From Coriobacteriaceae bacterium EMTCatB1 (GTDB taxonomy: Bacteria; Actinomycetota; Coriobacteriia; Anaerosomatales; Anaerosomataceae), in NCBI GenBank assembly GCA_001950395.1, contig BDLO01000001.1:1091979-1155978 (forward strand): a DNA stretch of 64,000 nt, in the 5' to 3' direction. Below, in pieces: positions 17,468-24,560 of the stretch. Numbering within the stretch: position 1 is the first letter of the stretch; each line of letters opens with the position of its first letter. The notes below the pieces were generated by a model that saw nothing but the letters and a program-made list of their open reading frames with translations, was not told where the DNA came from and searched no databases. The translations under genes and the position numbers were made by a program.

Positions 17468-19060
17468 TCAGATCTTCAAGTCGGTATGGCAGCGTCGGCA
17501 GAGCTCGGAGCCGGGCCAGGGCGCGATCTGGAGCCGGTTCACGTCGAGGGCGCCGTGGCAATCGTAGCACGCGCGCAAGTCGTGTGGGCCTGACAGCTGG
17601 CTCGTGACGTGCACCTCGGAGAACCCGAACCCGACGTGGCACTCCGAACAGAGGTACGGCTTGCCCTTCTTCTTCGCGACGTCGAAGTGCACGGCATGCT
17701 CCGCGAGCGGCGCATTCTTGATCTTCGTGGCGGGCTCAGTGCGCATCTCCGGATGGCACTTCACGCAGTTCTCGCGCACCAGCTCCACCGAGCGCACGTC
17801 CTGGTGATGGCACTCCTGGCAGGTCCGCCGGTCCTTGTGGCAGACGTTGCAGTCCTTCCCCAAGGACCCGTTCTGCTTCGAGTGCGCCGCTAACCAGTTC
17901 GACGGGTGCGGCATCGTCGTCTGGTGGCACTTCGTGCACGACGCCGACTCGTGGCACACCGCGCACAGCCCCTCTTGCGCCAGGTACTTGCCGCCGTGGT
18001 CGGTTCGCCACTGCGCTTTCCGGTGATCCGCTGGGATGACTTTCCGGCTCGTCCGACCGTCCGCCATCTTCACCCCGCCGTTGTGGCACTTCACGCACGC
18101 GCTCGACCTGTGGCACATCGAGCAGTAGGTCGGCTCGTTGCGCGCGCGGTCGCGGTGCCCGCCGCTCAAGAACTTCTTGGTGTGGTTCACCGGCACGAGC
18201 TGGAACTCCTTCGGATGGCAGGCGTCGCACTTCTCCGGCGCAACCTCGCCCTTGTCGCTGTGTACGAGCCCGTGGCACCGGTAGCAGTCCTGCATCGCGT
18301 TCAAGAGCGTGCCTTGCGGCTGGTGCGGGAACTTCGGATGGCACGTCGCGCACTTGTAGGCGCGCTTCAGGTGCGTGTCGTGCGTGAAAATGATGCGCCC
18401 CGGCTTGATGCCGTTGATGTCCGCGTGGCAGAACACGCACTGTCCTACGGTCACCGGCTCGTCGACGTCGATGAGCACCGAGGGCTCCTCGGGCTTGATG
18501 GGCACGGAGCGCAGGTACACCGAGGGCATCGGGCCGATCTCGGGCTTCTCGCGCGCATGGCACTCGTCGCAGTCCTTCTTCGGCTCGTGGCAGAGCAGGC
18601 AGCCGTTCACATTGCCTTTGGACGCGACGGCGTGCGGCTTCGCTTTCCAGTCCTTCACGTGCGAGGCCGGCCTGAGCGTGAAGTCCTTGGTGTGGCAGTC
18701 GCGGCAGTCGCCGCTGGCGATGAGCCCCGACGGGCCGTGCACCAGCCCGTGACAGGAGAAGCACGTCTGCATCGTCGGGCGCGTGGTCTTGCCATCGCGA
18801 TGCGGCGTGGCTACGTGGCAGGCAGAGCACTCGACGGTGAGGTGAGACGCATGGCTGAAGATGAGGCCGGGTGCCTTGGCCGCACCGATCGAGGCATGGC
18901 ACGGGACGCAATTGCGTGGCTCGATGGGCCCCGTGAGGTCGACCGGTGGCGTGTCGGTCTGCGTCAGAGCCGTCTCTGGGGCGCTCGCGACGAAGGCGGC
19001 CGCCAGGAGCGCGGCGGCCGCCAGCTTCAGAGCACGTCTGACGACGGCGCTCTTGCGCAT
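17468..19060 (-). CDS. 20-heme c-type cytochrome
   Basis: About 530 residues: signal peptide (RKSAVVRRALKLAAAALLAAAFVASA) and then 20 CxxCH motifs, roughly one haem per 25 residues. In order: CVPCH, CSACH, CFSCH, CRDCH, CLLCH, CDECH, CVFCH, CATCH, CYRCH, CDACH, CSMCH, CVKCH, CAVCH, CTKCH, CNVCH, CQECH, CVKCH, CSECH, CYDCH, CRRCH. The pattern F-S-H-x-x-H before a haem repeats in the halves 'LIFSHASHLTVECSACH' and 'IIFTHDTHLKRAYKCATCH', so an internal duplication of a NrfH/cytochrome-c3-like unit is likely. There is no obvious wall or membrane anchor. It is probably a long-range electron wire outside the membrane. Start taken at ATG 19060; an in-frame TTG at 19081 would overlap the preceding gene. 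Second-last electron carrier of the operon. Confidence 0.93.
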   Translation of the reverse strand: MRKSAVVRRALKLAAAALLAAAFVASAPETALTQTDTPPVDLTGPIEPRNCVPCHASIGAAKAPGLIFSHASHLTVECSACHVATPHRDGKTTRPTMQTCFSCHGLVHGPSGLIASGDCRDCHTKDFTLRPASHVKDWKAKPHAVASKGNVNGCLLCHEPKKDCDECHAREKPEIGPMPSVYLRSVPIKPEEPSVLIDVDEPVTVGQCVFCHADINGIKPGRIIFTHDTHLKRAYKCATCHPKFPHQPQGTLLNAMQDCYRCHGLVHSDKGEVAPEKCDACHPKEFQLVPVNHTKKFLSGGHRDRARNEPTYCSMCHRSSACVKCHNGGVKMADGRTSRKVIPADHRKAQWRTDHGGKYLAQEGLCAVCHESASCTKCHQTTMPHPSNWLAAHSKQNGSLGKDCNVCHKDRRTCQECHHQDVRSVELVRENCVKCHPEMRTEPATKIKNAPLAEHAVHFDVAKKKGKPYLCSECHVGFGFSEVHVTSQLSGPHDLRACYDCHGALDVNRLQIAPWPGSELCRRCHTDLKI

Positions 19061-19064
19061 CCTC

Positions 19065-20306
19065 CTAGTCGCGACCTCCAAGTATCGAGCCGACGAGGCG
19101 TAGGAGCCCGTTGTTCTGCCTGACGGCGACCTTCTTGTGGATCAGGTCCCGCGACGCGCGGACGAACGACTCGCTGGAGTCCTTGTGCTGATGGCACCGC
19201 GCGCACGTCTCGGGCAGGTTCGCTGGATCGACAGGAGACGCCGGATCTCCCGCCGCCTTCACGTCGTGGGCGTCGTGGCAGTCCCAGCACGCGGGGGCGT
19301 CTTTCGCTCCGCGCTTGTACGCGGCGCCGTGGTAGTAGTCGCTGTACGAATCCCAGTAGTCCTGATGGCACGTGCCGCACATCGACTCAGCTGACGCGTG
19401 CAGCGCCTCGCTCGCCTCCTTGGTGTCCAGCCGCTGGATGTCGTGGCCGCGGTGGCACGACCCGCACGTCGCCGACCTCAGGTTGCCCTTCGCGATCTCC
19501 TTGGCGTGCACCGACTCGGCGTACTTCTTCGCCTGGGCGTCGTGGTCGTGGCACTCGGCGCACGCCAGCCCAGCGTTGACGTTCCACAGCGGCGTGGCTG
19601 GCTTGACCTCCGCGTAGGCGAAGTCCGGATGGCACTTCTGGCAGCTCAAGTCCCGATGCGCAGAGCGCTCGAGCCCTGTGACTTGGAACGACTTCACGCC
19701 GGTGCTCGTGGTGCGCACGAGGTTGGGGCTGCCGTGGCACGCCTGGCAGCCCGTCCCGGCGTCGTAGAGGAACGGAACCGGCGGCTTCCACTGGACGCCC
19801 GTCTTGATGTGGCAGTCGTCGCACTGCTTGAGCGTGTGGCACATCGCGCACTTGGTCGTGAGCTCGTCACGCGCGGGCTGCACGTGCGGCGTCTCCGCCC
19901 AGTCCTCGGTGTGGAACGCGGGCCGCAGCGGCTTGCCCGTGGAGTAGTGGCAGTCGTAGCACTTGCCCGTCGCGAGCACGCCCTGCGGTCCGTGGACGAG
20001 CGCGTGGCAGTTGAAGCACTGCTTCATGTCCATCTTGAGCGTGCCTTCGGGCCGGTGGGGGAACTGCGTGTGGCAGCTCGAGCACGCGTACGTGATGTGG
20101 TTGCCGTGGCTGAACTTCACCGGGAACGTGTCCGGCGTCTTGGCTACGTTGCCGTGGCACGGGGCGCACTTGTCGGCGAAGACGGTCCCGCCGATGTCGA
20201 TCGTGAGCCCGTACGCGACGGCGCTCCACCCGATGGTCGCGCACGCGAGCGCTGCCGCCGCGAGCGCAATCGAGACAAGCCTGCCGGAGCGTGTCTCTGC
20301 TCTCAC
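19065..20306 (-). CDS. 13-heme c-type cytochrome
   Basis: 413 residues: signal peptide (about 1-33, ending VAYG) and 13 CxxCH motifs (CAPCH, CSSCH, CFNCH, CYDCH, CAMCH, CDDCH, CQACH, CQKCH, CAECH, CGSCH, CGTCH, CWDCH, CARCH). The C-terminal half, from CQACH on, matches the neighbouring 300-residue cytochrome, including the shared stretch HGAAYKRGAKDAPACWDCH. The N-terminal half matches the FSH..H..CSACH..CFNCHxLVHGP pattern of the 20-heme protein. It thus looks like a fusion of both designs. The C-terminus (LIHKKVAVRQNNGLLRLVG) is amphipathic and may touch the membrane or cytochrome b. It lies 48 bases after the 7-haem-site gene, same operon. Confidence 0.92.
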   Translation of the reverse strand: MRAETRSGRLVSIALAAAALACATIGWSAVAYGLTIDIGGTVFADKCAPCHGNVAKTPDTFPVKFSHGNHITYACSSCHTQFPHRPEGTLKMDMKQCFNCHALVHGPQGVLATGKCYDCHYSTGKPLRPAFHTEDWAETPHVQPARDELTTKCAMCHTLKQCDDCHIKTGVQWKPPVPFLYDAGTGCQACHGSPNLVRTTSTGVKSFQVTGLERSAHRDLSCQKCHPDFAYAEVKPATPLWNVNAGLACAECHDHDAQAKKYAESVHAKEIAKGNLRSATCGSCHRGHDIQRLDTKEASEALHASAESMCGTCHQDYWDSYSDYYHGAAYKRGAKDAPACWDCHDAHDVKAAGDPASPVDPANLPETCARCHQHKDSSESFVRASRDLIHKKVAVRQNNGLLRLVGSILGGRD

Positions 20307-20354
20307 TTCTCGATCCCCTACCCTTCTCGGACCTCGGATTCCACGTGCCGCCTG

Positions 20355-21257
20355 CTAACCTTTCAGAATGAACCCGAACAGCTGCCGGAGAACCTTGTAC
20401 ACGGGATTGTCCTGCTTCGCTTGCCGTTTGTGATGTATCGCGTCGACGTACGACGCCACGAAGTCCTCGTCGACGGTGCTGCGCTTATGGCACCCCTCCT
20501 GGCCGCACGTCTCGACGAGGTTGGCCTCGTTCACGCGGGACTTGCGGTCCTTCGCGGGCAGGATGTCGTGCCATCCGTGGCAGTCCCAGCACGCTGGGGC
20601 GTCCTTCGCGCCGCGCTTGTACGCAGCTCCGTGGTAGTAGTCGTCGTAACTCTCCCAGTAGTCCTGGTGGCACCGCCCGCACACGTCCCAGCCTGAGGCG
20701 TGCAAGGCAGCCTGTCCGGCCTTCGAGTCCGTAAGCTTCTGGATCGCGTGGCTGCCGTGGCAATCGCCGCACAGCGGCTTCGACGCTTCGACGCTCACAC
20801 GTGTGCCGGTGGCGTCGACGGCGCGCTGGTGCACGCCCTTTCCGAACGCCACGAACTGCTCGTCGTGGCAGTTGCGGCACGCGGTCTTCGCGGTGACTTG
20901 CCAGTCGACGTCGGTGTCGTGGGGCAGCTTGTACGCAAAGTCCAAGTGGCACGCGACGCACTGTTCCTTGCCGTGGACCGACAGGCCGTACTCGTCCGGC
21001 GCCACGTAGTAGCTCGTGATCTTCCCGGCTTTCAAGCGCACGAGATCCGGATCCCCGTGACACACGAGACAGCCGGCCTTGCTCTGCGTCGGCAACGTGA
21101 AGTCGAGATCGTACCCCGTCGTCACGCGCGACGCCGGCGCCGTAGCGACGAGCGAGGGCGTCGCAGCAACAGCCGCACCCGCCCAAGCGACTACGAGCAG
21201 GAAGCACAGCGCGAACGCTCGAGCGAGCCCCCAGTGTCCTCGTACTCGAGATGTCAC
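20355..21257 (-). CDS. Multiheme c-type cytochrome, six CxxCH plus one CX4CH site
   Basis: 300 residues with an N-terminal signal peptide or anchor (about 12-32). Haem motifs: CLVCH, CVACH, CRNCH, CGDCH, CGRCH, CWDCH, and then CGQEGCH, a CX4CH motif. At the corresponding place the 13-heme paralogue has ordinary CARCH, so the longer loop is probably a genuine seventh haem site of the kind known in cytochrome c3/HAO-type proteins. The conserved DYYHGAAYKRG segment lies between haems 5 and 6. The C-terminus (IHHKRQAKQDNPVYKVLRQLFGFILKG) is basic and hydrophobic. It is adjacent to the cytochrome b gene (3-base gap) and is the likely first acceptor of electrons leaving the membrane subunit. Confidence 0.9.
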   Translation of the reverse strand: MTSRVRGHWGLARAFALCFLLVVAWAGAAVAATPSLVATAPASRVTTGYDLDFTLPTQSKAGCLVCHGDPDLVRLKAGKITSYYVAPDEYGLSVHGKEQCVACHLDFAYKLPHDTDVDWQVTAKTACRNCHDEQFVAFGKGVHQRAVDATGTRVSVEASKPLCGDCHGSHAIQKLTDSKAGQAALHASGWDVCGRCHQDYWESYDDYYHGAAYKRGAKDAPACWDCHGWHDILPAKDRKSRVNEANLVETCGQEGCHKRSTVDEDFVASYVDAIHHKRQAKQDNPVYKVLRQLFGFILKG

Positions 21258-21260
21258 GGG

Positions 21261-22106
21261 CTAGTCCCCTTCTGCATGCGCAGCAGCGAGACCTGCGGCG
21301 CCCTCGTGCTCCTCATCGTGATGGGCGTACGCATCCGGGTAGATGGTGAGCTTCTTGATGCCGAAGAAGTCGAGCGAGCAGGGCAGATCCTCGGCGACTG
21401 CAAGATACATGTGCACCGTCACGAGGATGATGAAGATCCAGTTGACGCTGTAGTGGATGATGCGGGCCCACGCACCGGCGAGCGCGACGCTGCCTGGAAG
21501 CCAGCCAAGCAGCACCTCGCGTGGCGAGAGCCCGAACAGGATCGGTTGCGTGAGGAGCGCGATGCCAGTGAGCCCCTGGACGAGCATGAGCACCGCGAAC
21601 AGGTCGTAGGTGATCTTCTGCATCACGTTGTACTTGGCGACGTGCGGCTTCTTGTTGCTCAGGTAGAAGTAGTACATCGCCACGCCGAGCATCGACTGCA
21701 AGTCCTTCTTGGTGATGGCGAACTCCTTGTAGTCGCGCTCCTTCGAGAAGAACGCGTACCACAGCCGCCAGAAGTAGTTCACGCCCACGATGAAAGCAGC
21801 CACGTAGTGCAGGTAGCGCATGGCCGTCCGGCCTCCGTCGAAGAACGGGAACCGGATGTACATGCCCGAGAAGGCGAGCAGCCCCATCATCGCCAGGTGC
21901 TGGAAATGCATGAACTTCGGCAGCGCCGGCGGCGCCCAGTCGTGCTTGGGCCACTCGTGCAGGAACCACTTCTTCTTGAAGCGTCCCGTCGGAATGCCGA
22001 GCACGAACAGGTGGACGACGAAGAACGCCACCAGCACGAGCAGCCAGACCGTGGTGAACACCACGTCGAGCCAGACGTTCACCTGAGTGAGCAGAATCGC
22101 CAACAC
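21261..22106 (-). CDS. Di-heme cytochrome b (b561/HyaC/FdnI-like) membrane subunit
   Basis: 281 residues, four or five transmembrane helices (about 10-35, 67-85, 98-118, 165-190, 215-240). Candidate haem-ligand histidines sit in helices: KFMHFQHLAMMG, RYLHYVAAF, RIIHYSVNW and LVTVHMYLAV, as in hydrogenase/formate-dehydrogenase cytochrome b. It would pass electrons between the menaquinone pool and the periplasm-side multiheme cytochromes encoded next. The His/Glu-rich tail (AYAHHDEEHEG) could bind metal. It starts at GTG 22106 (GGTAGGGG just before) and is first in the operon, about 100 bases after a predicted promoter. Family assignment is by topology and histidine pattern only. Confidence 0.82.
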   Translation of the reverse strand: MLAILLTQVNVWLDVVFTTVWLLVLVAFFVVHLFVLGIPTGRFKKKWFLHEWPKHDWAPPALPKFMHFQHLAMMGLLAFSGMYIRFPFFDGGRTAMRYLHYVAAFIVGVNYFWRLWYAFFSKERDYKEFAITKKDLQSMLGVAMYYFYLSNKKPHVAKYNVMQKITYDLFAVLMLVQGLTGIALLTQPILFGLSPREVLLGWLPGSVALAGAWARIIHYSVNWIFIILVTVHMYLAVAEDLPCSLDFFGIKKLTIYPDAYAHHDEEHEGAAGLAAAHAEGD

Positions 22107-22201
22107 CCCCTACCCGTCCGATGCGACAAGAGCCGCATCGACCAACCGAACCTCGCAGCCGACCATGCCCGGGCGCTTCACCGGAGCGCGCCCAACGCGG
22201 C

Positions 22202-22219
22202 TTGTAACACCAAAAACAA
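22202..22219. promoter_or_regulatory. Operator related to the fdh palindrome, at the cytochrome b operon promoter
   Basis: Plus strand TTGTAAC-ACCA-AAAACAA. The half TTGTAACACC and the flanking GGC/GCC are identical to those at 14818-14835; the other half is degenerate but keeps ACAA. It overlaps the end of the -10 box, a position for a repressor. Same inferred Rex-like or CRP/FNR-like regulator. Confidence 0.5.
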
Positions 22220-22248
22220 GGGTACGGTTCGCTTCGTGAGCGTGTCAA
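22219..22248 (-). promoter_or_regulatory. Predicted promoter of the cytochrome b / multiheme operon
   Basis: Minus strand TTGACA (22248-22243), 18-base spacer, TACCCT (22224-22219). The -35 with its following CG equals that of the fdh promoter. It overlaps the 3' end of the region just before the slyD-like gene stop at 22269. Confidence 0.5.
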
Positions 22249-22268
22249 CGCAAGCGCGCGACCGGCTC

Positions 22269-22703
22269 TCACCGCTCGACTATCTCCACCAGTTCTATCT
22301 CGAAGGTAAGTGTCCTGCCTGCAAGCGGGTGGTTGAAGTCGAGGGTGACGGTCATGAGGTCGTCGCTGATCGCGCTCACAGTGGCCGCGAGCTGCGTCCC
22401 GTCGTCAGCGATAACGCTCACGACGTCTCCGATCTCGGGCGCCGCTTCACCGAACAGGTCGATCGGCACTTCCTGAACCGCTTCCTCGTACCGAGGGCCG
22501 TACGCTTCCTCGGGAGGGATGGTCGTCACGGCTTTCTCGCCGACCTCAAGCCCGATGACCGCCGCCTCAAAGCCCGGGATGACATCGCCTTCGCCGAGCG
22601 TGAACAGAAGCGGAGCGCGACCCTCGCTCGAATCGAAGACCGTCCCGTCTTCGAGCGTGCCGCGGTAGTGGACGGTGACGGTATCACCTGAGCGTGCTGG
22701 CAT
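22269..22703 (-). CDS. slyD: FKBP-type peptidyl-prolyl cis-trans isomerase, SlyD-like
   Basis: 144 residues. The FKBP core is split by the insert-in-flap domain typical of SlyD: core start VTVHYRGTLEDGTVFDSSEG with FTLGEGDVIPGFEAAVIGLEVGEK, then the insert (about 70-120, IPIDLF... IGDVVSVIADDG... MTVTLDFNHPLAG), and the closing strand TLTFEIELVEI. It catalyses Xaa-Pro isomerisation and acts as a chaperone in the cytosol. Unlike E. coli SlyD it ends directly after the core, with no His/Cys-rich nickel-binding tail. ATG at 22703 has AGGCAGCAGG upstream. It follows the RDD gene by 66 bases on the same strand and lies just before the cytochrome operon promoter. Confidence 0.9.
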   Translation of the reverse strand: MPARSGDTVTVHYRGTLEDGTVFDSSEGRAPLLFTLGEGDVIPGFEAAVIGLEVGEKAVTTIPPEEAYGPRYEEAVQEVPIDLFGEAAPEIGDVVSVIADDGTQLAATVSAISDDLMTVTLDFNHPLAGRTLTFEIELVEIVER

Positions 22704-22769
22704 CCTGCTGCCTCCTGTCGCCTCGTCCGGACTGATGAGACGCCCGATCGCGGGCGACTACGCGTTACC

Positions 22770-23510
22770 CTAGCCCGAGGAGTGCTCCGCGTCAATGCGG
22801 CCGCGAAGCCCGGCGAGGTCGGCCAGACGGCCGGCGAGCACCGGTTCGTCCCATCCCGGCTGCGGCTCTTCGCCGTACAGCGACAGCAGCTCGACCGCGA
22901 CCTGCCAGCGAGCACCGGGCGTGAGCTGCGGCCGCCGCTCCAGGTACTCGCTCACGAGCGCGTGCTCGGGCCTGAGCAGCGTCTTTGGATCGGGCAACGC
23001 GAACTCGCCGGGATCGCGGACGACGACGGTGCCCGCTGCCATGTCGCCGAGCCGCTTGCCTGACTTCGACAGCAGCGCCGCGACGATGCCCACAGCGTAG
23101 TAACCGGGCAGCATGTCGACGATGCGCAGCACGTTGCGGATGACCGAGTCCGTGAACCGGACGGGGCCGCCATCGTCTCGCACGACGCGGATGCCGAGAC
23201 GTCGCTTCCCCGGCGTCCTGCCGCCGCGCACCACCTCGCCGAACAGGAAGTACCCCCAGTAGGTGACGAACGCCGCCGCCACGAACGCGGCGAGCACCCA
23301 CGGCGTGGCGACCGTGGCCCCCAGCGCCTCAGCGAGCGTCGCGAGAAGCGCCGCCACGCCGCCTTCGACGAGCACGATGAGCCCGACCAGCACCGTGTCG
23401 ATGACGATGGCTGCGCCGCGCGAGCCCACGCCCGCCAACTGGTACGAGAACGCGACGGCTTCGGGGGTCTCGACCATCAAGGTCGACGGATGCTCGTGCT
23501 CGTCCGACAT
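22770..23510 (-). CDS. RDD-family membrane protein
   Basis: 246 residues. RDD domain with three to four helices: R in VGSRGAAIVIDTVLVG (first Arg/Asp pair), then helices about 60-85, the GGRTPGKRRLGIRVVRDDGG signature, RNVLRIVDMLP and the last helix GYYAVGIVAALLS, then KRLGDMAAGTVVV. A soluble tail (about 180-246) is acidic and leucine-rich. Start chosen at ATG 23510 (GGAGCGCTG before); the frame is open further but the extra residues look unrelated. It is divergent from the SpoIIM-like gene, with 84 bases between. In actinobacteria RDD, SpoIIM-like, DUF58, MoxR and DUF4129 genes habitually cluster, as they do here; function unknown. Confidence 0.85.
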   Translation of the reverse strand: MSDEHEHPSTLMVETPEAVAFSYQLAGVGSRGAAIVIDTVLVGLIVLVEGGVAALLATLAEALGATVATPWVLAAFVAAAFVTYWGYFLFGEVVRGGRTPGKRRLGIRVVRDDGGPVRFTDSVIRNVLRIVDMLPGYYAVGIVAALLSKSGKRLGDMAAGTVVVRDPGEFALPDPKTLLRPEHALVSEYLERRPQLTPGARWQVAVELLSLYGEEPQPGWDEPVLAGRLADLAGLRGRIDAEHSSG

Positions 23511-23594
23511 CAGCGCTCCTCGCCTCGACGCCGTCCTCCGGTGCCGCTCAGACGATGCTAGCATAGGCACGACGACGGACTTCGAGAGGATGCC

Positions 23595-24560
23595 GTGGAA
23601 GAACGCGAGTTCGTCGAGGAGTCGCGTGCCGCGTGGCAGCGGCTGGCCGACATGACGCGAGAGGCGCGGGCACGCGGAGTCGGCGCGCTCCCTGCCGCAT
23701 CTCTCAAACGCATGCACGAGGACTACCGCAGGGCGGCGGCCGACCTCGCGTACGCGCAGACGCACTTCCCTGGCTCGGAGTCCGAGCGGGCGCTCAACGC
23801 GCTCGTCTCGCAGGCGCACGGCGTGCTGTACGCAAGGAGCGGCGGCCGGCTGGCCCAGGCGGCCCGATTCCTCACAGTGGAGTACCCGCGCTTGGTCCGC
23901 GCGCACTGGCACGCGATCGCGCTCTCGGCGCTCCTCCTCTTCGGATCCAGCGTCCTCGGTGCGGTCATCGCAGCCGCCGACCCCGCCCTCGCCCGGATGC
24001 TTCTGCCGCAGATGTTCCGCGACGTCCTCGGCGAGCAGGACTGGTCTGCGCCGAAAGACGCCTTCTCAGGGCTCGCGCCGCTCGTCTCTGCGGCGATCAC
24101 CAGCAACAACATCCAGGTGTCGCTGTACGCCTTCGCCGGAGGCATCACGTTCGGGGCGCTGACCGTGTACGCGCTCGTGCAAAACGGCCTCATGCTCGGC
24201 ATCCTCGCAGGCGCGATCGGCACCGGAAGCCACGCGCTCGAGTTCTGGTCGCTTATCGTCCCGCACGGCGCGTTGGAGCTGCCAGCGATCGTCTTAGCGG
24301 GCGCCGCGGGGCTGACGCTCGCGCGCGCGCTCGTCGCGCCCGGAGACCTGCCCCGCGCCGACGCGCTCAAAGCCGCGTCCCGGCCCGCCGTGCTGTTGGT
24401 GCTCGGCGCGATACCGCTGCTCGTCGTGGCTGGCGCAATCGAGGGCTTCTTGACGCCGGCGCAGTTCGACCCGGTCGCGAAGGTCGCGTTCGGCGGCGCG
24501 ATGGCGTTCCTGCTCGCGACGTACGTGCTCCTGCCTGGCCGCGAGCGGAAAGCGCGCTAG
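23595..24560 (+). CDS. SpoIIM-like (stage II sporulation protein M family) membrane protein
   Basis: 321 residues, GTG start at 23595. The N-terminal about 90 residues are soluble and helical (EEREFVEESRAAWQRLADM...), then the membrane domain has about six helices, including the family segment NNIQVSLYAFAGGITFGALTVYALVQNGLMLG and the later GALELPAIVLAGAAGLTLA with the conserved HG.LELPA motif. Despite its name the family is widespread in non-sporulating actinobacteria, beside RDD and MoxR/DUF58 genes, and has no settled role. Its stop codon overlaps the stop of the DUF58 gene on the opposite strand (24557-24560). Confidence 0.87.
   Translation: MEEREFVEESRAAWQRLADMTREARARGVGALPAASLKRMHEDYRRAAADLAYAQTHFPGSESERALNALVSQAHGVLYARSGGRLAQAARFLTVEYPRLVRAHWHAIALSALLLFGSSVLGAVIAAADPALARMLLPQMFRDVLGEQDWSAPKDAFSGLAPLVSAAITSNNIQVSLYAFAGGITFGALTVYALVQNGLMLGILAGAIGTGSHALEFWSLIVPHGALELPAIVLAGAAGLTLARALVAPGDLPRADALKAASRPAVLLVLGAIPLLVVAGAIEGFLTPAQFDPVAKVAFGGAMAFLLATYVLLPGRERKAR

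Noticed and set aside
23511-23912. N-terminal extension of the RDD protein to 380 residues
   Set aside because: The added sequence is unrelated, overlaps the divergent SpoIIM-like gene, and a good RBS precedes ATG 23510.
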